From contig SUTT01000016.1 of the NCBI GenBank assembly GCA_015152565.1, positions 1 through 43,850 of the forward strand: a DNA stretch of 43,850 nucleotides. Direction: 5' to 3'. The position numbers and the translations under genes were made by a program. This document shows, in pieces, positions 23,736-32,765 of this stretch. This DNA is from Cyanobacteria bacterium SIG27. GTDB lineage: Bacteria > Cyanobacteriota > Vampirovibrionia > Gastranaerophilales > Gastranaerophilaceae. The notes under the pieces were generated by a model, which worked only from the letters and a program-made list of their open reading frames with translations, was not told the DNA's origin and did not search any database. How positions within the stretch are numbered: position 1 is the stretch's first letter; every line of letters starts with the position of its first letter.

Positions 23736-23830
23736 TTCCAATCCGTAATATTCATAACTTCGTAAACGGATTGCAGGTACGAGGAACCTAAGCCTACGGC
23801 ACTACTTTATTCTTAGGTTATGTTTTTTAA
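23736..23830 (+). repeat. Third, diverged palindromic unit near tRNA-Val
   Basis: Contains CAATCCGT...ACGGATTG (stem around 23738-23775), then ACGAGGAACCTAAGCCTACG and GGCACTACTTTATT, matching the 69-bp insert with a few changes. Here AACCTAAG pairs perfectly with CTTAGGTT, so stem changes appear compensated. No tRNA 3' fragment follows. The remainder of the gap to the pyrophosphatase gene (23831-23892) shows only A/T-rich sequence and the ribosome site AGGTGG. Confidence 0.6.
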
Positions 23831-23892
23831 AACCACTAGCAAAAATAATTATTTTTAAGCGTTGTATTTTTGCGTTAGTTAGGTGGCAATAT

Positions 23893-25677
23893 ATGATTAA
23901 TTTAATTTCTTCAAAATACAACTTAAGCTTTTTAGGCAATAAAACTTATGTTGTTGGGCATAAAAATCCGGATTCGGATTCTGTATGTTCTGCAATTGCT
24001 GTTGCGGATTTACAAAGTAAATTAAAGCCTCAAAAGGAATATCAGGCAATTTCTGCAGGTGATATTAACGCAGAAACAGCTTATGCTCTTGCTTATTTTG
24101 GAATAGAACCACCAAAAGTAAAAGACGACGTCAGCTTGACTGTTAAACAAGCAATGACAAAAAGACCACTAAAAGATATCGCAGTTCAAAAAAATTCAAC
24201 AATTCGTGAATTTATTGATTTAGTTATGGAAAAAGATATCAAAACCGCTGCAGTTTTAAACGATGATGGAACTATAGCAGGTGTAGTATCTCGAAAAAGT
24301 CTTGCTGAATTTTTAATTAGACCAATTGATCATCTTAAACAATTAAAAGAATTTGATGTTTCTTATGAAACAATTGCAAAGTTAATTGAAGCTGAAGTAA
24401 TAACAGGAAAATTATCACTAAATGACACTATAAAAGGAGATGTTCAAACTGGAGCATATAGCGTTGAAGTTATGGAAGAATTAGATTTAAACGAAGGCAT
24501 AGTTGTTGTTGGTGATAGATTTGATGTTCAAAAGTCTGCAATCGAAAACGGCGCAAAAGCATTGATTGTGTCAAGAAATAGTGAAATTAATTCTGAAATT
24601 ATAGAATTAGCCAAAGAAAACAATGTTATCATATTATCTACAAAATATGGTATAGCAAAAGTTACAAGCTTGTTAGAACAGGCAACCCCTGTTTCTCATA
24701 TTATGAGTGCGTCTGTAGCTTCTTTTGATGCTAAACAAAAAATAAACGAAGCTCTTAAATTTGTTAAAAATACCAAATTCGGATATTTTCCGGTTTTAGA
24801 AAATGGAAAATTTGTTGGAATTATTAGTCGAGAAGAAATTTTAGCTCCCGATAATAATGGAATAATTTTGGTTGACCATAATAACCCCAGTCAATTTGCA
24901 AAAGGCATAGAAAAAGATGATATTGAGGGCGTTATTGACCATCATGTTCAACAGTTGGTTTTAGATTCATCTAGAGTTCCTATTATGTTTATGCCAACGG
25001 GCGCTACTGCAACGCTTGTCGCTAAAAATTACAAAGCAAGTGGCATTGAAATTCCTCCTGAAATAGCTGGCATTTTATGGTGTGCAATTGTTTCAGACAC
25101 TGATAAATTTACATCCGTTACAACAACGCTAGAAGATGTCAAAATTGCTTCTGAATTAGCTAAAATTGCTCAAATTTCTCAACCCGAAGTTTTAGCAAAT
25201 AAACTGTTGGCTCAAAGAGATGCAAATTTGGAGGGATTATCAAGCGAAGAGCTTTTAAAACAAGATTTAAAGATTTTGCAAACAAAATCTAAAATCCCAT
25301 ATTGCATAAGTCAAATTAAAACTTACCAAAGTGAAAAATATATTAAAAATAAAGAAGAGCTTGAAGCTGCTCTTAATGATTTAGATAGAGAAAATTCAAC
25401 ACAAGGCTCCGCTTTAATGCTTACTGATTTATCTCAAAATGCTACATTTTTGTTGGTTTCAGATAAAATGAGAGAAAATGCTCAAAAAGCAAAAGGCATA
25501 ATTGGCGATAAAATTGCCAATAAAACAATATATCAAAGCGATGTTAGTTATGTAAATGCAATAATGGGATTACAAAATAATAAAATTACCCTGCGTTTGC
25601 CTAATGTTCAGTCAAGAAAAGAACAAGTGCAACCGTTTATTGCTGAATTGATTGAGCAGGTAACTTCTAAAATCTAA
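23893..25677 (+). CDS. ppaC: Family II inorganic pyrophosphatase with CBS and DRTGG regulatory domains
   Basis: 594 residues. The DHH domain is split by a regulatory insert. HKNPDSDS (23-30) supplies the first metal ligands. Residues 84-142 are CBS1 (IAGVVSRKSLAEF). Residues about 160-265 are DRTGG (VQTGAYS, IVVVGDR). Residues 266-318 are CBS2 (FPVLENGKFVGIISREE). Then come Asp328 in ILVDHNN and DHH at 349-351 in GVIDHHV, and a C-terminal DHHA2 domain from about 440. The enzyme is Mn/Co-dependent and hydrolyses pyrophosphate to phosphate; CBS insertion gives control by adenine nucleotides, and the DRTGG-containing form is known for diadenosine polyphosphate activation. Start behind AGGTGG. 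The 3' end overlaps the convergent AlgI-like gene by 11 bases. Confidence 0.93.
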   Translation: MINLISSKYNLSFLGNKTYVVGHKNPDSDSVCSAIAVADLQSKLKPQKEYQAISAGDINAETAYALAYFGIEPPKVKDDVSLTVKQAMTKRPLKDIAVQKNSTIREFIDLVMEKDIKTAAVLNDDGTIAGVVSRKSLAEFLIRPIDHLKQLKEFDVSYETIAKLIEAEVITGKLSLNDTIKGDVQTGAYSVEVMEELDLNEGIVVVGDRFDVQKSAIENGAKALIVSRNSEINSEIIELAKENNVIILSTKYGIAKVTSLLEQATPVSHIMSASVASFDAKQKINEALKFVKNTKFGYFPVLENGKFVGIISREEILAPDNNGIILVDHNNPSQFAKGIEKDDIEGVIDHHVQQLVLDSSRVPIMFMPTGATATLVAKNYKASGIEIPPEIAGILWCAIVSDTDKFTSVTTTLEDVKIASELAKIAQISQPEVLANKLLAQRDANLEGLSSEELLKQDLKILQTKSKIPYCISQIKTYQSEKYIKNKEELEAALNDLDRENSTQGSALMLTDLSQNATFLLVSDKMRENAQKAKGIIGDKIANKTIYQSDVSYVNAIMGLQNNKITLRLPNVQSRKEQVQPFIAELIEQVTSKI

Positions 25678-27076
25678 AATAAATAAATGGATTATATGTA
25701 TTAGCTGCAATTGATGACATAGATAATATTAATAGTAATGTCAACCAAGCGTTAATCAATGCCATTTTCCATTTTGTTTTTATTTTTAATATATTTTTAA
25801 ATAACGGAACAGAGCATACTATGGCTGCCATGAAGGTTATGATTTCAATTCTATCTATATAATAGGAAAATCCAAACAAAAATTCGTCGGTTTTTAAATG
25901 TAACAAACCAAACATATTCATTAAATAATCCCAAGCATGTTTCATATTGTCCGCTCTAAACATTACCCAACCAATTAGAAAAATAAATATACAATAAATA
26001 TGCCATAAGGTTTTTTGCCATATTTGCGTTTGTGTTTCTTGAAGTTGTTTGATATTGAATATTTTTTCTAAAATTATAAACGCTCCATGCCATAAACCCC
26101 AAATAACAAAGTTCCAACTAGCTCCATGCCAAATTCCAGTTACCAAAAAAACAATTCCTAAATTTCTTAATGTTTTTAATTTAGAACATCTGTTTCCGCC
26201 TAGTGAAATATAAATATATTCCTTAAACCAAGTTGATAATGAAATATGCCATCTTCTCCAAAATTCTGTGATTGATTTTGAAATGTATGGATAATTAAAG
26301 TTTTCCATAAATCTGAAACCAAAAATCATTCCTAGCCCGATTGCCATATCGGAATATCCTGAAAAATCAAAGAATAACTGAAAAGAATATGCAATAGAAC
26401 CAAGCCAAGCAATAGAATGTTGTATTGTGTGCGGGTCTTGGCAAAATATTTTATCTGCAATTGCGCCCATGGTGTTAGCAATCAATATTTTTTTAGACAA
26501 ACCAATGATAAATCTTTTTACTCCATAGCTAACTTTTTCAAAGTTTACTTCACGAGAATCAATTTGCTCGGCAATGTCATGATATTTAACGATTGGACCA
26601 GCTATTAATTGAGGAAATAAGCAGATGTATAAGGCTAGTTTATAAATATCTTTTTGCGCTTTAACATCTTTTCTATACACATCAATAACATATGATAACG
26701 CCTGAAAAGTATAAAAAGAAATACCAATTGGCATAATAATATTTAATGGTTCAATGTTTGCGTGGAAAATATTATTGCAGTTATCAATTAAAAAATTAAA
26801 ATATTTAAAATAAATCAAAAAACTTAAATTTCCAATTATGGTTAAAGTTAAAGATATTTTTTTATATTTCTGGAATTTATCAATAGCGAGTGCACCAAAA
26901 TAGTTGATAATTATTGATAATAACATTATTGCTAAATATTTTGGCTCGCCCCAAGCGTAAAATAGTATGCTAGAAATCAAAAGAATTGGATTATGCAATT
27001 CTTTTTTGGTTATCAAGTATAGCAGTAGGACTATCGGTAAAAACATTCCGATAAAAGTCATTGAACTAAAAAGCAT
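25667..27076 (-). CDS. MBOAT O-acyltransferase, AlgI-like
   Basis: 469 residues with about ten or more transmembrane helices. MBOAT hallmarks include PIGISFYTFQALSYVIDVYR (about 117-136), QLIAGPIVKY, NFNYPYISKSITEFWRRWHI, and the invariant-His region VTGIWHGASWNFVIWG followed by LWHG. In alginate and related systems AlgI passes acetyl groups across the membrane to a periplasmic SGNH-type partner. The next gene upstream on the same strand, one base away, encodes such a partner, so together they probably O-acetylate a surface polysaccharide, wall polymer or glycan. The polymer is not identifiable here. Confidence 0.9.
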   Translation of the reverse strand: MLFSSMTFIGMFLPIVLLLYLITKKELHNPILLISSILFYAWGEPKYLAIMLLSIIINYFGALAIDKFQKYKKISLTLTIIGNLSFLIYFKYFNFLIDNCNNIFHANIEPLNIIMPIGISFYTFQALSYVIDVYRKDVKAQKDIYKLALYICLFPQLIAGPIVKYHDIAEQIDSREVNFEKVSYGVKRFIIGLSKKILIANTMGAIADKIFCQDPHTIQHSIAWLGSIAYSFQLFFDFSGYSDMAIGLGMIFGFRFMENFNYPYISKSITEFWRRWHISLSTWFKEYIYISLGGNRCSKLKTLRNLGIVFLVTGIWHGASWNFVIWGLWHGAFIILEKIFNIKQLQETQTQIWQKTLWHIYCIFIFLIGWVMFRADNMKHAWDYLMNMFGLLHLKTDEFLFGFSYYIDRIEIITFMAAIVCSVPLFKNILKIKTKWKMALINAWLTLLLILSMSSIAANTYNPFIYFRF

Positions 27077-27077
27077 T

Positions 27078-28790
27078 TTATTTTGTATCCTTGTATATCA
27101 TAGTTAAACGATTCATTCCAGAAAAACATAAAACTAGAATATCTGGTTTGTTTTTTATTATATCTTTTTCATATATGGCGATATTGGAGTTTTTTCGATG
27201 TGCAGGTATAAAAAGATTTTTTGTTTTGTTAAAACTATATGGGATAAATTGAAGCATATTCAAAGTAAAAGAATCGCCATAAAAATATAAATTTGGATAA
27301 TCTTTATTATATTTATAATCCCTTGCCCAACAGCCATTTTTACAATCGGTTTCTTTATAACTTATTTTATTTATGTCTTTGTGTTTGAAATATTTGTATG
27401 AGGTTGTGAGATATTCTTCGTCTTCAATAAGAATATTATAAGTGTAGCCTTTCCAAAAACGTCCAGGAATAACCCTTATTTTTTTGTTGTTAAAATATTC
27501 AAAATTATTTCTGTCGTGTATATAAACCTTTGGGAAGTCTTTTTTAATTTTATTCATTAAATAAACATAGCTTCTGTATGCGCCTTCATCAGTCCAATGA
27601 TGATCGGTTTTGAAATATGCTAATTCTTCTTTTGATAAATTCTTCATTATGTCATACGTATACAATATATCAATGCCGGTTTTTTCTTTGATAAATTTCT
27701 TCATCTGCATTGATTTTTTATACATGTTGAAGTCATATATGCCATCAAGAATTTCTTTAGAATATATTTCTTCTTTTATTGGTGCAATTAAGATATATAA
27801 TTTGATGTTATTTTGGTTGCAAAATTTCTTAATTCTTTCAATGTTTTTTAAAGCTTTATTTAAGTCTTTTTCTTCAAATAAAGTATTGCTATTTTCTTTA
27901 AGATAATTAGTATCTCCCATCCAGCCATTTTTTTTATTTAAAATATAATTATTTTTAATATAAAAATTATCATTTGCTGTTTTTTGTATCTTGTCATTTA
28001 TTTTTATTAATGTGTTGCGCCCGTTAAATCTATCATTAAAATATTTATCGTAATTTTTTCCAAAATTATAGTTTATTTCACCTTTTTTATTAATAAAAGG
28101 CTTGTATATTGCAAGTGTTCTATTTTCTGATTTTGAAGTTTTTTCTTGGCTAATATTGCTTAATGGAATAAATAGAATTACAAAAAATGCGACTAAGAAA
28201 ATTATTTCAATTCTTGATTTATGCTTAATTGTTTTAAAATCTGCAATATAGTCAAAAAGCTTGTAAAACAATAAAAATGATAAAATTAAAATAATAGTAA
28301 AAGTTTCAAATAAAAACCTTTTAGAAGCTCTAATTTTAATGGGTTTTTTATAAGTTAAAATAATTTTTTCATTTTGTGAAGATAAAATTAAGCTCTTATT
28401 TTGAATGGTTGATGTGGCATTTTGAATTTCAAAGTCATTAAAATTATCTATAGTAACCTTGCCCAAGCGAATTGGGGTTTGGATTTCTACTCTCTCTCTT
28501 GTTGCGCTTGCGTTTAAGCTAGAAACAATAAATCTAAATCTTTTTGCTTTTTTTGGGTTAATTTCTGTTTTAAAAACAGATTTATCTGATAAATTTATTT
28601 CTTTTTTATAGAACCTATTTTTCTTAAATTTTGCATTGTTTTTCTGATTTAGCTGAAGTTCAATATTATATTTTCCTTCGCCTCTAATCTTAAATTCAGC
28701 TATAGTAGGTTTATAGATTAACCAAAATTTGTTTGTTGCAATTAAACACAAAACAGTTAAAAGAATTGCAAGTAAAGTCCTCTTTTTCAT
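27078..28790 (-). CDS. AlgX/AlgJ-like SGNH-type acetyltransferase partner
   Basis: 570 residues from ATG 28790; an upstream in-frame GTG is possible, but the -10 box lies between it and the ATG. An N-terminal membrane segment (about 3-20) is followed by a beta-rich soluble region, then two further hydrophobic segments around 160-215. The C-terminal domain is AlgX/AlgJ-like: LYILIAPIKEEIYSKE, the catalytic Asp-His stretch FKTDHHWTDEGAYRSYV, and the nucleophile motif YFYGDSFTLNML. It would transfer acetyl groups delivered by the MBOAT protein to a glycan outside the membrane. The extra beta-domain with two transmembrane helices before the catalytic domain is not in classical AlgX. Confidence 0.82.
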   Translation of the reverse strand: MKKRTLLAILLTVLCLIATNKFWLIYKPTIAEFKIRGEGKYNIELQLNQKNNAKFKKNRFYKKEINLSDKSVFKTEINPKKAKRFRFIVSSLNASATRERVEIQTPIRLGKVTIDNFNDFEIQNATSTIQNKSLILSSQNEKIILTYKKPIKIRASKRFLFETFTIILILSFLLFYKLFDYIADFKTIKHKSRIEIIFLVAFFVILFIPLSNISQEKTSKSENRTLAIYKPFINKKGEINYNFGKNYDKYFNDRFNGRNTLIKINDKIQKTANDNFYIKNNYILNKKNGWMGDTNYLKENSNTLFEEKDLNKALKNIERIKKFCNQNNIKLYILIAPIKEEIYSKEILDGIYDFNMYKKSMQMKKFIKEKTGIDILYTYDIMKNLSKEELAYFKTDHHWTDEGAYRSYVYLMNKIKKDFPKVYIHDRNNFEYFNNKKIRVIPGRFWKGYTYNILIEDEEYLTTSYKYFKHKDINKISYKETDCKNGCWARDYKYNKDYPNLYFYGDSFTLNMLQFIPYSFNKTKNLFIPAHRKNSNIAIYEKDIIKNKPDILVLCFSGMNRLTMIYKDTK

Positions 28791-28797
28791 GATTTTA

Positions 28798-28803
28798 ATA
28801 ATA
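28798..28803 (-). promoter_or_regulatory. -10 candidate for the AlgX-like gene
   Basis: TATTAT on the minus strand, seven bases before ATG 28790. It supports the downstream start and a leaderless transcript covering the AlgX/AlgI pair. Confidence 0.4.
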
Positions 28804-28838
28804 CAGGTTAAAGTTAATTGCACAATAAAATATTACTT

Positions 28839-29342
28839 TTATTTTACAAAGCCTTTAACTTTAGCATTTCCGTATCTATCAATTGAAACTTTAACTAATG
28901 CGCCATTGGCTAAATCACGCTCAAGTTTTCTACCTTCGCCCTCTTTAACGTAATAACTTTCAATGCCGTAAGTTATACATTTACCACTTCTAAAGATTGG
29001 TAAAATTGATTGGCAAGTACCCATTGTTCCTTTTAAAAATATGCCGTTTGGTTTTTCTTTTGAAATTTTATCAATTGAAGCAATATTATCATTATTAACA
29101 TCTAATTTTACATAAATTGGTTGATTATATTCAAAAAGATAATCTTTATATCTTGGGAATTGCGAAATTTCATAATTTAAAATCACATAATCTCCCATAA
29201 CGATATCTCTAGGATCAACAGGAATAGTTTTTAATAAAACTTCTTTTCCAAGATTTAAAGTGTATTCGCTTTTTACAACAAAGCAAAAAGAAATCACAAG
29301 CCAAGAAAATAATATAATTTTAGTTATTTTTTTTAAGTTCAT
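28839..29342 (-). CDS. GDYXXLXY-domain protein
   Basis: 167 residues. An N-terminal signal anchor (about 5-24) is followed by a beta-rich domain with the eponymous GDYVILNYEIS near residue 51. Further motifs are IKTIPVDPRDIVM-type (VLLKTIPVDPRDIV) and, at the end, ITYGIESYYVKEGEGRKLER. The domain is commonly paired with DUF2157 membrane proteins, exactly as here: it overlaps that gene by four bases (ATGA). The pair is probably an envelope module; the biochemical role is not established. Only the domain names are secure. Confidence 0.85.
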   Translation of the reverse strand: MNLKKITKIILFSWLVISFCFVVKSEYTLNLGKEVLLKTIPVDPRDIVMGDYVILNYEISQFPRYKDYLFEYNQPIYVKLDVNNDNIASIDKISKEKPNGIFLKGTMGTCQSILPIFRSGKCITYGIESYYVKEGEGRKLERDLANGALVKVSIDRYGNAKVKGFVK

Positions 29343-30475
29343 TGTTTTAATCCTCTTTGCTTTCTTTCAAGGAAAATTCCTAAAGACAATAGTGCAAAAC
29401 CGCCAATCAGGAAGAATAGAGTTTTTTCCATAAAATTCCAACTCCACCTGCAATAATTTAAAGTTAAATAAATAACCAAAAACCAATTAACAATGCCTAC
29501 TATTTTAGCGTCTTTAAATTTATAACCATAATTATAACCATAAGTAATGATCGTGATTATAAAAATATGTGCTAAAAGCATTATGAAAATTCCCCCAAAA
29601 TTAGGAATTGAAATTAACATTAACAAAAATAACAAGACTGTTGCAATGAAACCCGTTTCAATTTTTAAAAGATTACCATTTTTATCAAATTTATTTATAA
29701 AGAAATTAACAAAATTAAGTGCTAAAACCATAAATAAAGTTATAAAATAAACCGGTTCATCGCATCTTATGCTAGTATCATCAGCGCAAGTTGCAGCTAA
29801 AAATATCCAAAAAATCGGCACTAAGCCAATTAACTTATAATTAAGTGAAAATTTATTAAATTTGTTCAAAATAAAAGGAATGTTTCCAATTGTGTATAAT
29901 GATGTTCCAACAATCAATGGAACATACAGTGCATTAATTGACATTCTTGATGAAATATCACCAAAATAGAAGCATATCCCAAGAATATAAAGAACGATTG
30001 ATAAAAAATTAATTGCTTTGCTTTTGTATAAATAAGCTAATGGAACAACGCTTATTAACCACATAAACATTAAACCTGAGTTATTTGCGTTAATGTTATA
30101 AGTCTGTCCAATTAGTGCATAAGTTCCGCCAATTAAAAGTGTAGATAGAAAAACCAAAGCATTACCAAGGCGAGGATAATTTTTCTTTTCATAAGCTAAA
30201 TGATAACCACCTAATAATGAAGCTGAAGTTAAAATTAGCATTAAAATAATTTTTAAAATTTCAAACTTGTTAAATAATTGCAAAATCCAATCATTTGCAG
30301 CAATGAAAGAAATTATTCCCATTCCAATTAAAACAATTGAAGTAGTGTAAATTGCAATATTTAGCTTTAGTTTGTGATTTTTCGCCTTCTCTTCTTTAGC
30401 TTCTTTTAAAAGTGCAAGCGCTGTTTGCTTGTCTATTAAACCTTTTTCGAGCCAACGAGTAATTCTTTTTTCCAT
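29339..30475 (-). CDS. DUF2157 membrane protein
   Basis: 378 residues. The N-terminal cytoplasmic segment MEKRITRWLEKGLIDKQTAL is typical of DUF2157 and is followed by about ten hydrophobic helices from residue 40 to 370 with short loops. Family function is unknown. It starts behind AAAGGA, downstream of a good promoter at 30498-30526 on the same strand, and is followed by the GDYXXLXY gene in a two-gene operon. Confidence 0.85.
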   Translation of the reverse strand: MEKRITRWLEKGLIDKQTALALLKEAKEEKAKNHKLKLNIAIYTTSIVLIGMGIISFIAANDWILQLFNKFEILKIILMLILTSASLLGGYHLAYEKKNYPRLGNALVFLSTLLIGGTYALIGQTYNINANNSGLMFMWLISVVPLAYLYKSKAINFLSIVLYILGICFYFGDISSRMSINALYVPLIVGTSLYTIGNIPFILNKFNKFSLNYKLIGLVPIFWIFLAATCADDTSIRCDEPVYFITLFMVLALNFVNFFINKFDKNGNLLKIETGFIATVLLFLLMLISIPNFGGIFIMLLAHIFIITIITYGYNYGYKFKDAKIVGIVNWFLVIYLTLNYCRWSWNFMEKTLFFLIGGFALLSLGIFLERKQRGLKQ

Positions 30476-30497
30476 AATTCTATCCTTTTATAGCTTT

Positions 30498-30526
30498 ATT
30501 ATACAGAATTTGGTAAACGGGGGCAA
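30498..30526 (-). promoter_or_regulatory. Promoter of the DUF2157-GDYXXLXY operon
   Basis: The minus strand reads TTGCCC (30521-30526), 17 bases, TATAAT (30498-30503), then a leader of about 16 bases containing AAAGGA before ATG 30475. It is a conventional leadered promoter, a useful contrast with the leaderless ones. Confidence 0.7.
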
Positions 30527-30527
30527 A

Positions 30528-32084
30528 TTATTTTTCAAGATTTGCATTAAATTTTCTTAAAATAAATACAAAAGGAATTAAAACAATAATTGCTATAGCA
30601 TAGATTTTGTATGCATTTGTAAAAGCGCAAAGAGTTGATTGCTGCACCAGTTGACCATAAATTTTTCCTTGTGCTGCATTTAGCGCTGTTATTGCATCCA
30701 TCCCCATACCCATTAGTTGTGTTTGAATCATCATTATTTTTCCATAAAAGACTTCATTTAATGGTGTTAATTTATCAACTAAATAACTTTGATATATTTG
30801 TGAATAACTTGAAACCAAAAATCCAACAGAAGATGTCCCAACTGCACAACCAACGTTTTTAATTAAATTTTGAATGCTAGAAGCGTTTGTCATTTCTTGT
30901 TTGGAAACGGTTGAAAATAATAGTGTCGTTCCTGGAATAATGATTGAAGTCATACCAACGCCAAGAACGATGTTTGGAATTACAACGTTAGGTAGCGCTA
31001 TATCTAGATTTAAATTTGAAAACATTAAACAACCGATTGAAAATACAATAATCCCGAACAAGACTTGATGTCTTAAATCCATTTTCTTGGATGTTACAGC
31101 GCAAAACATAACGCCACTCATTGTTCCAAAACCCATTGGACCTGCTGCTAAACCTGATAAAAATGAATCATAGCCTAATAAATTTTGCAAAAATTGAGGC
31201 AACATTGCAATTGTTCCGTAAGCAACTGCAAAAAGCATTGTTAAAACAATTGTTCCAAAAGTAAAATTCCAATTTTTAAATATTTTTAAATCTAAAAGTG
31301 GTTTATCGCATTTTAATTCCCACCAAACAAGTGCAATAAATGATATTAAACTAGTAATTCCTAAATTTCTAATATATTCAGAATCAAACCAGCCATTTTT
31401 TTGTCCGTTGTCAACTGCAACTTGAAAAGTTGCAATCCATAAAATCAATAAAAGCATTCCAATATAATCAAATTTCAATCCTTTTTCAACTTTTAAATAT
31501 GGTGGATCTTCAATGTGCGCTAAAACCATAATAAAAGCTGCAATGCAAAATGGAACAGAAATAAAAAATACATAATTCCAAGATAAATTTGATGTTAACC
31601 ATCCGCCTATAATTGGCGCTATAATTGGAGCTATTGTAATCCCTGTTGAAAAAATGGCCATTGCTTTTGGTTGTTCTTCTTTAGGATAACTTTCCAATAA
31701 AATTGCTTGAGACAATGGCAATAAGCATCCGCCACCAAGCCCTTGCAAAATTCTACCTATAATCATTATTTCAAAATTTGGAGCTAAGCCGCAAATCATA
31801 GCAGAAATTCCAAATAATGCTATGCAAAAAAGAAAAAATCTCTTTCTTCCAAAAGTTGAACAACACCAGTCTGTTGCAGGCAATAAAACAGAACATGCGA
31901 TTAAAAAGATTGTTACAATCCAAAGACTTTCATCGTTTGAAATTGAATAACTTCCTGCAATATACTTAAGTGCAACATTTGCAATTGATGTATTTAAAAC
32001 TTCAACAAATGTTGCTAGCATACAAGCTATTGTAATCATTAATAAGCTTGATTTTGGTTTCCATTCTTGTTGTTGTGCTTCCAT
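30528..32084 (-). CDS. emrB: MFS drug exporter, DHA2 (EmrB/QacA) family
   Basis: 518 residues, about 14 transmembrane helices. DHA2 signatures are TFVEVLNTSIANVALKYIAG (about 21-40, motif D1-like), WIVTIFLIACSVLLPATDW, FGRKRFF (motif A), GRILQGLGGGCLLPLSQAIL (motif B region), and GITIAPIIAPIIGGWLTSNL (motif C, antiporter). It exports hydrophobic compounds using the proton gradient, probably with an EmrA-type adaptor and outer-membrane channel encoded elsewhere, as none is adjacent. Start behind AAGGA. It is transcribed divergently from the FKG-type gene at 32215. Confidence 0.88.
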   Translation of the reverse strand: MEAQQQEWKPKSSLLMITIACMLATFVEVLNTSIANVALKYIAGSYSISNDESLWIVTIFLIACSVLLPATDWCCSTFGRKRFFLFCIALFGISAMICGLAPNFEIMIIGRILQGLGGGCLLPLSQAILLESYPKEEQPKAMAIFSTGITIAPIIAPIIGGWLTSNLSWNYVFFISVPFCIAAFIMVLAHIEDPPYLKVEKGLKFDYIGMLLLILWIATFQVAVDNGQKNGWFDSEYIRNLGITSLISFIALVWWELKCDKPLLDLKIFKNWNFTFGTIVLTMLFAVAYGTIAMLPQFLQNLLGYDSFLSGLAAGPMGFGTMSGVMFCAVTSKKMDLRHQVLFGIIVFSIGCLMFSNLNLDIALPNVVIPNIVLGVGMTSIIIPGTTLLFSTVSKQEMTNASSIQNLIKNVGCAVGTSSVGFLVSSYSQIYQSYLVDKLTPLNEVFYGKIMMIQTQLMGMGMDAITALNAAQGKIYGQLVQQSTLCAFTNAYKIYAIAIIVLIPFVFILRKFNANLEK

Positions 32085-32214
32085 GATTTTTCCTTTTATC
32101 TAAATGTTCATGTTAGAATGAAAAAAAATGAAAATCAATTTTGCAAAATTTTATTTTTGTGAGCAAAAAAATTTTTTTAGGGTTTTTGTATGTAAAAAAA
32201 CCAAGGGAGGAAAG

Positions 32215-32673
32215 ATGATAGTAAACAATATTAACTTTGGCAAAACTATGAAAGTTGTTGGAAATAATAATGTTAAAAGCGCATACAGAATGGCAGACCT
32301 TATAAATGGACATGCTCCTAAAACACGACATGAAGCGCAAGTTCAAAACCAATTATGGGAAATTTTTCCTGATGCTACAGTTTGTTATCCTGCTCAAGCA
32401 CTAAATTTAAACAACGGAAAAGATGTTTTTATCGTAACTGGTGAAGAAAGTAAAAAAATCAGAGAATTAGACAAAGACAAAATAAACTATATCAACTGCG
32501 CTTATCAGAATTATGGTAAAAATCAAGAAATGATTGATAATGTAATTGAAGCAGAAGATGATAGATACGAAAGACTTGCTGGTGATTTTGCTTATTTAAC
32601 AAGTGTGGGTAATATTGCTCCTGTTTATTCAACCAAAACAGAAGCCGTTAAATCAATTAATATTAACGCTTAA
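32215..32673 (+). CDS. Lineage-specific FKG-type protein, 152 residues
   Basis: Start at ATG 32215 behind GGGAGGAAAG; the longer frame upstream lacks a ribosome site. The N-terminus MIVNNINFGKTMKVVG is a variant (I-N-F-G-K) of the short N-x-F-K-G motif seen in other proteins of the window. The rest is soluble alpha/beta with no membrane segment: DKINYINCAYQNYG and EDDRYERLAGDFAYLTS. No known domain is recognised. It is followed by a terminator and is probably monocistronic. Confidence 0.6.
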   Translation: MIVNNINFGKTMKVVGNNNVKSAYRMADLINGHAPKTRHEAQVQNQLWEIFPDATVCYPAQALNLNNGKDVFIVTGEESKKIRELDKDKINYINCAYQNYGKNQEMIDNVIEAEDDRYERLAGDFAYLTSVGNIAPVYSTKTEAVKSININA

Positions 32674-32720
32674 TGTAACAAAATAAAATTTATTTTAAAG
32701 GAAAAGTATAATATGATAAA

Positions 32721-32751
32721 ATGAGTATATAAATTTGTATACTCATTTTTT
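32721..32751 (+). terminator. Terminator after the 152-residue gene
   Basis: ATGAGTATA (32721-32729) pairs perfectly with TATACTCAT (32738-32746), followed by six T. A TGATAAAAT extended -10 candidate (32714-32722) touches its left arm, and the ribosome site TCGGAG of the next gene follows four bases after it. Confidence 0.75.
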
Positions 32752-32765
32752 ATGTCGGAGTTTAA

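Noticed and set aside
27610-27906. 98-codon open frame antisense to the AlgX-like gene
   Set aside because: It is low-complexity hydrophobic translation of an antisense strand, with no start signal.
32128-32214. Upstream extension of the 152-residue protein
   Set aside because: The ribosome site GGGAGGAAAG is placed for ATG 32215, and the extra residues are low-complexity Phe/Lys.
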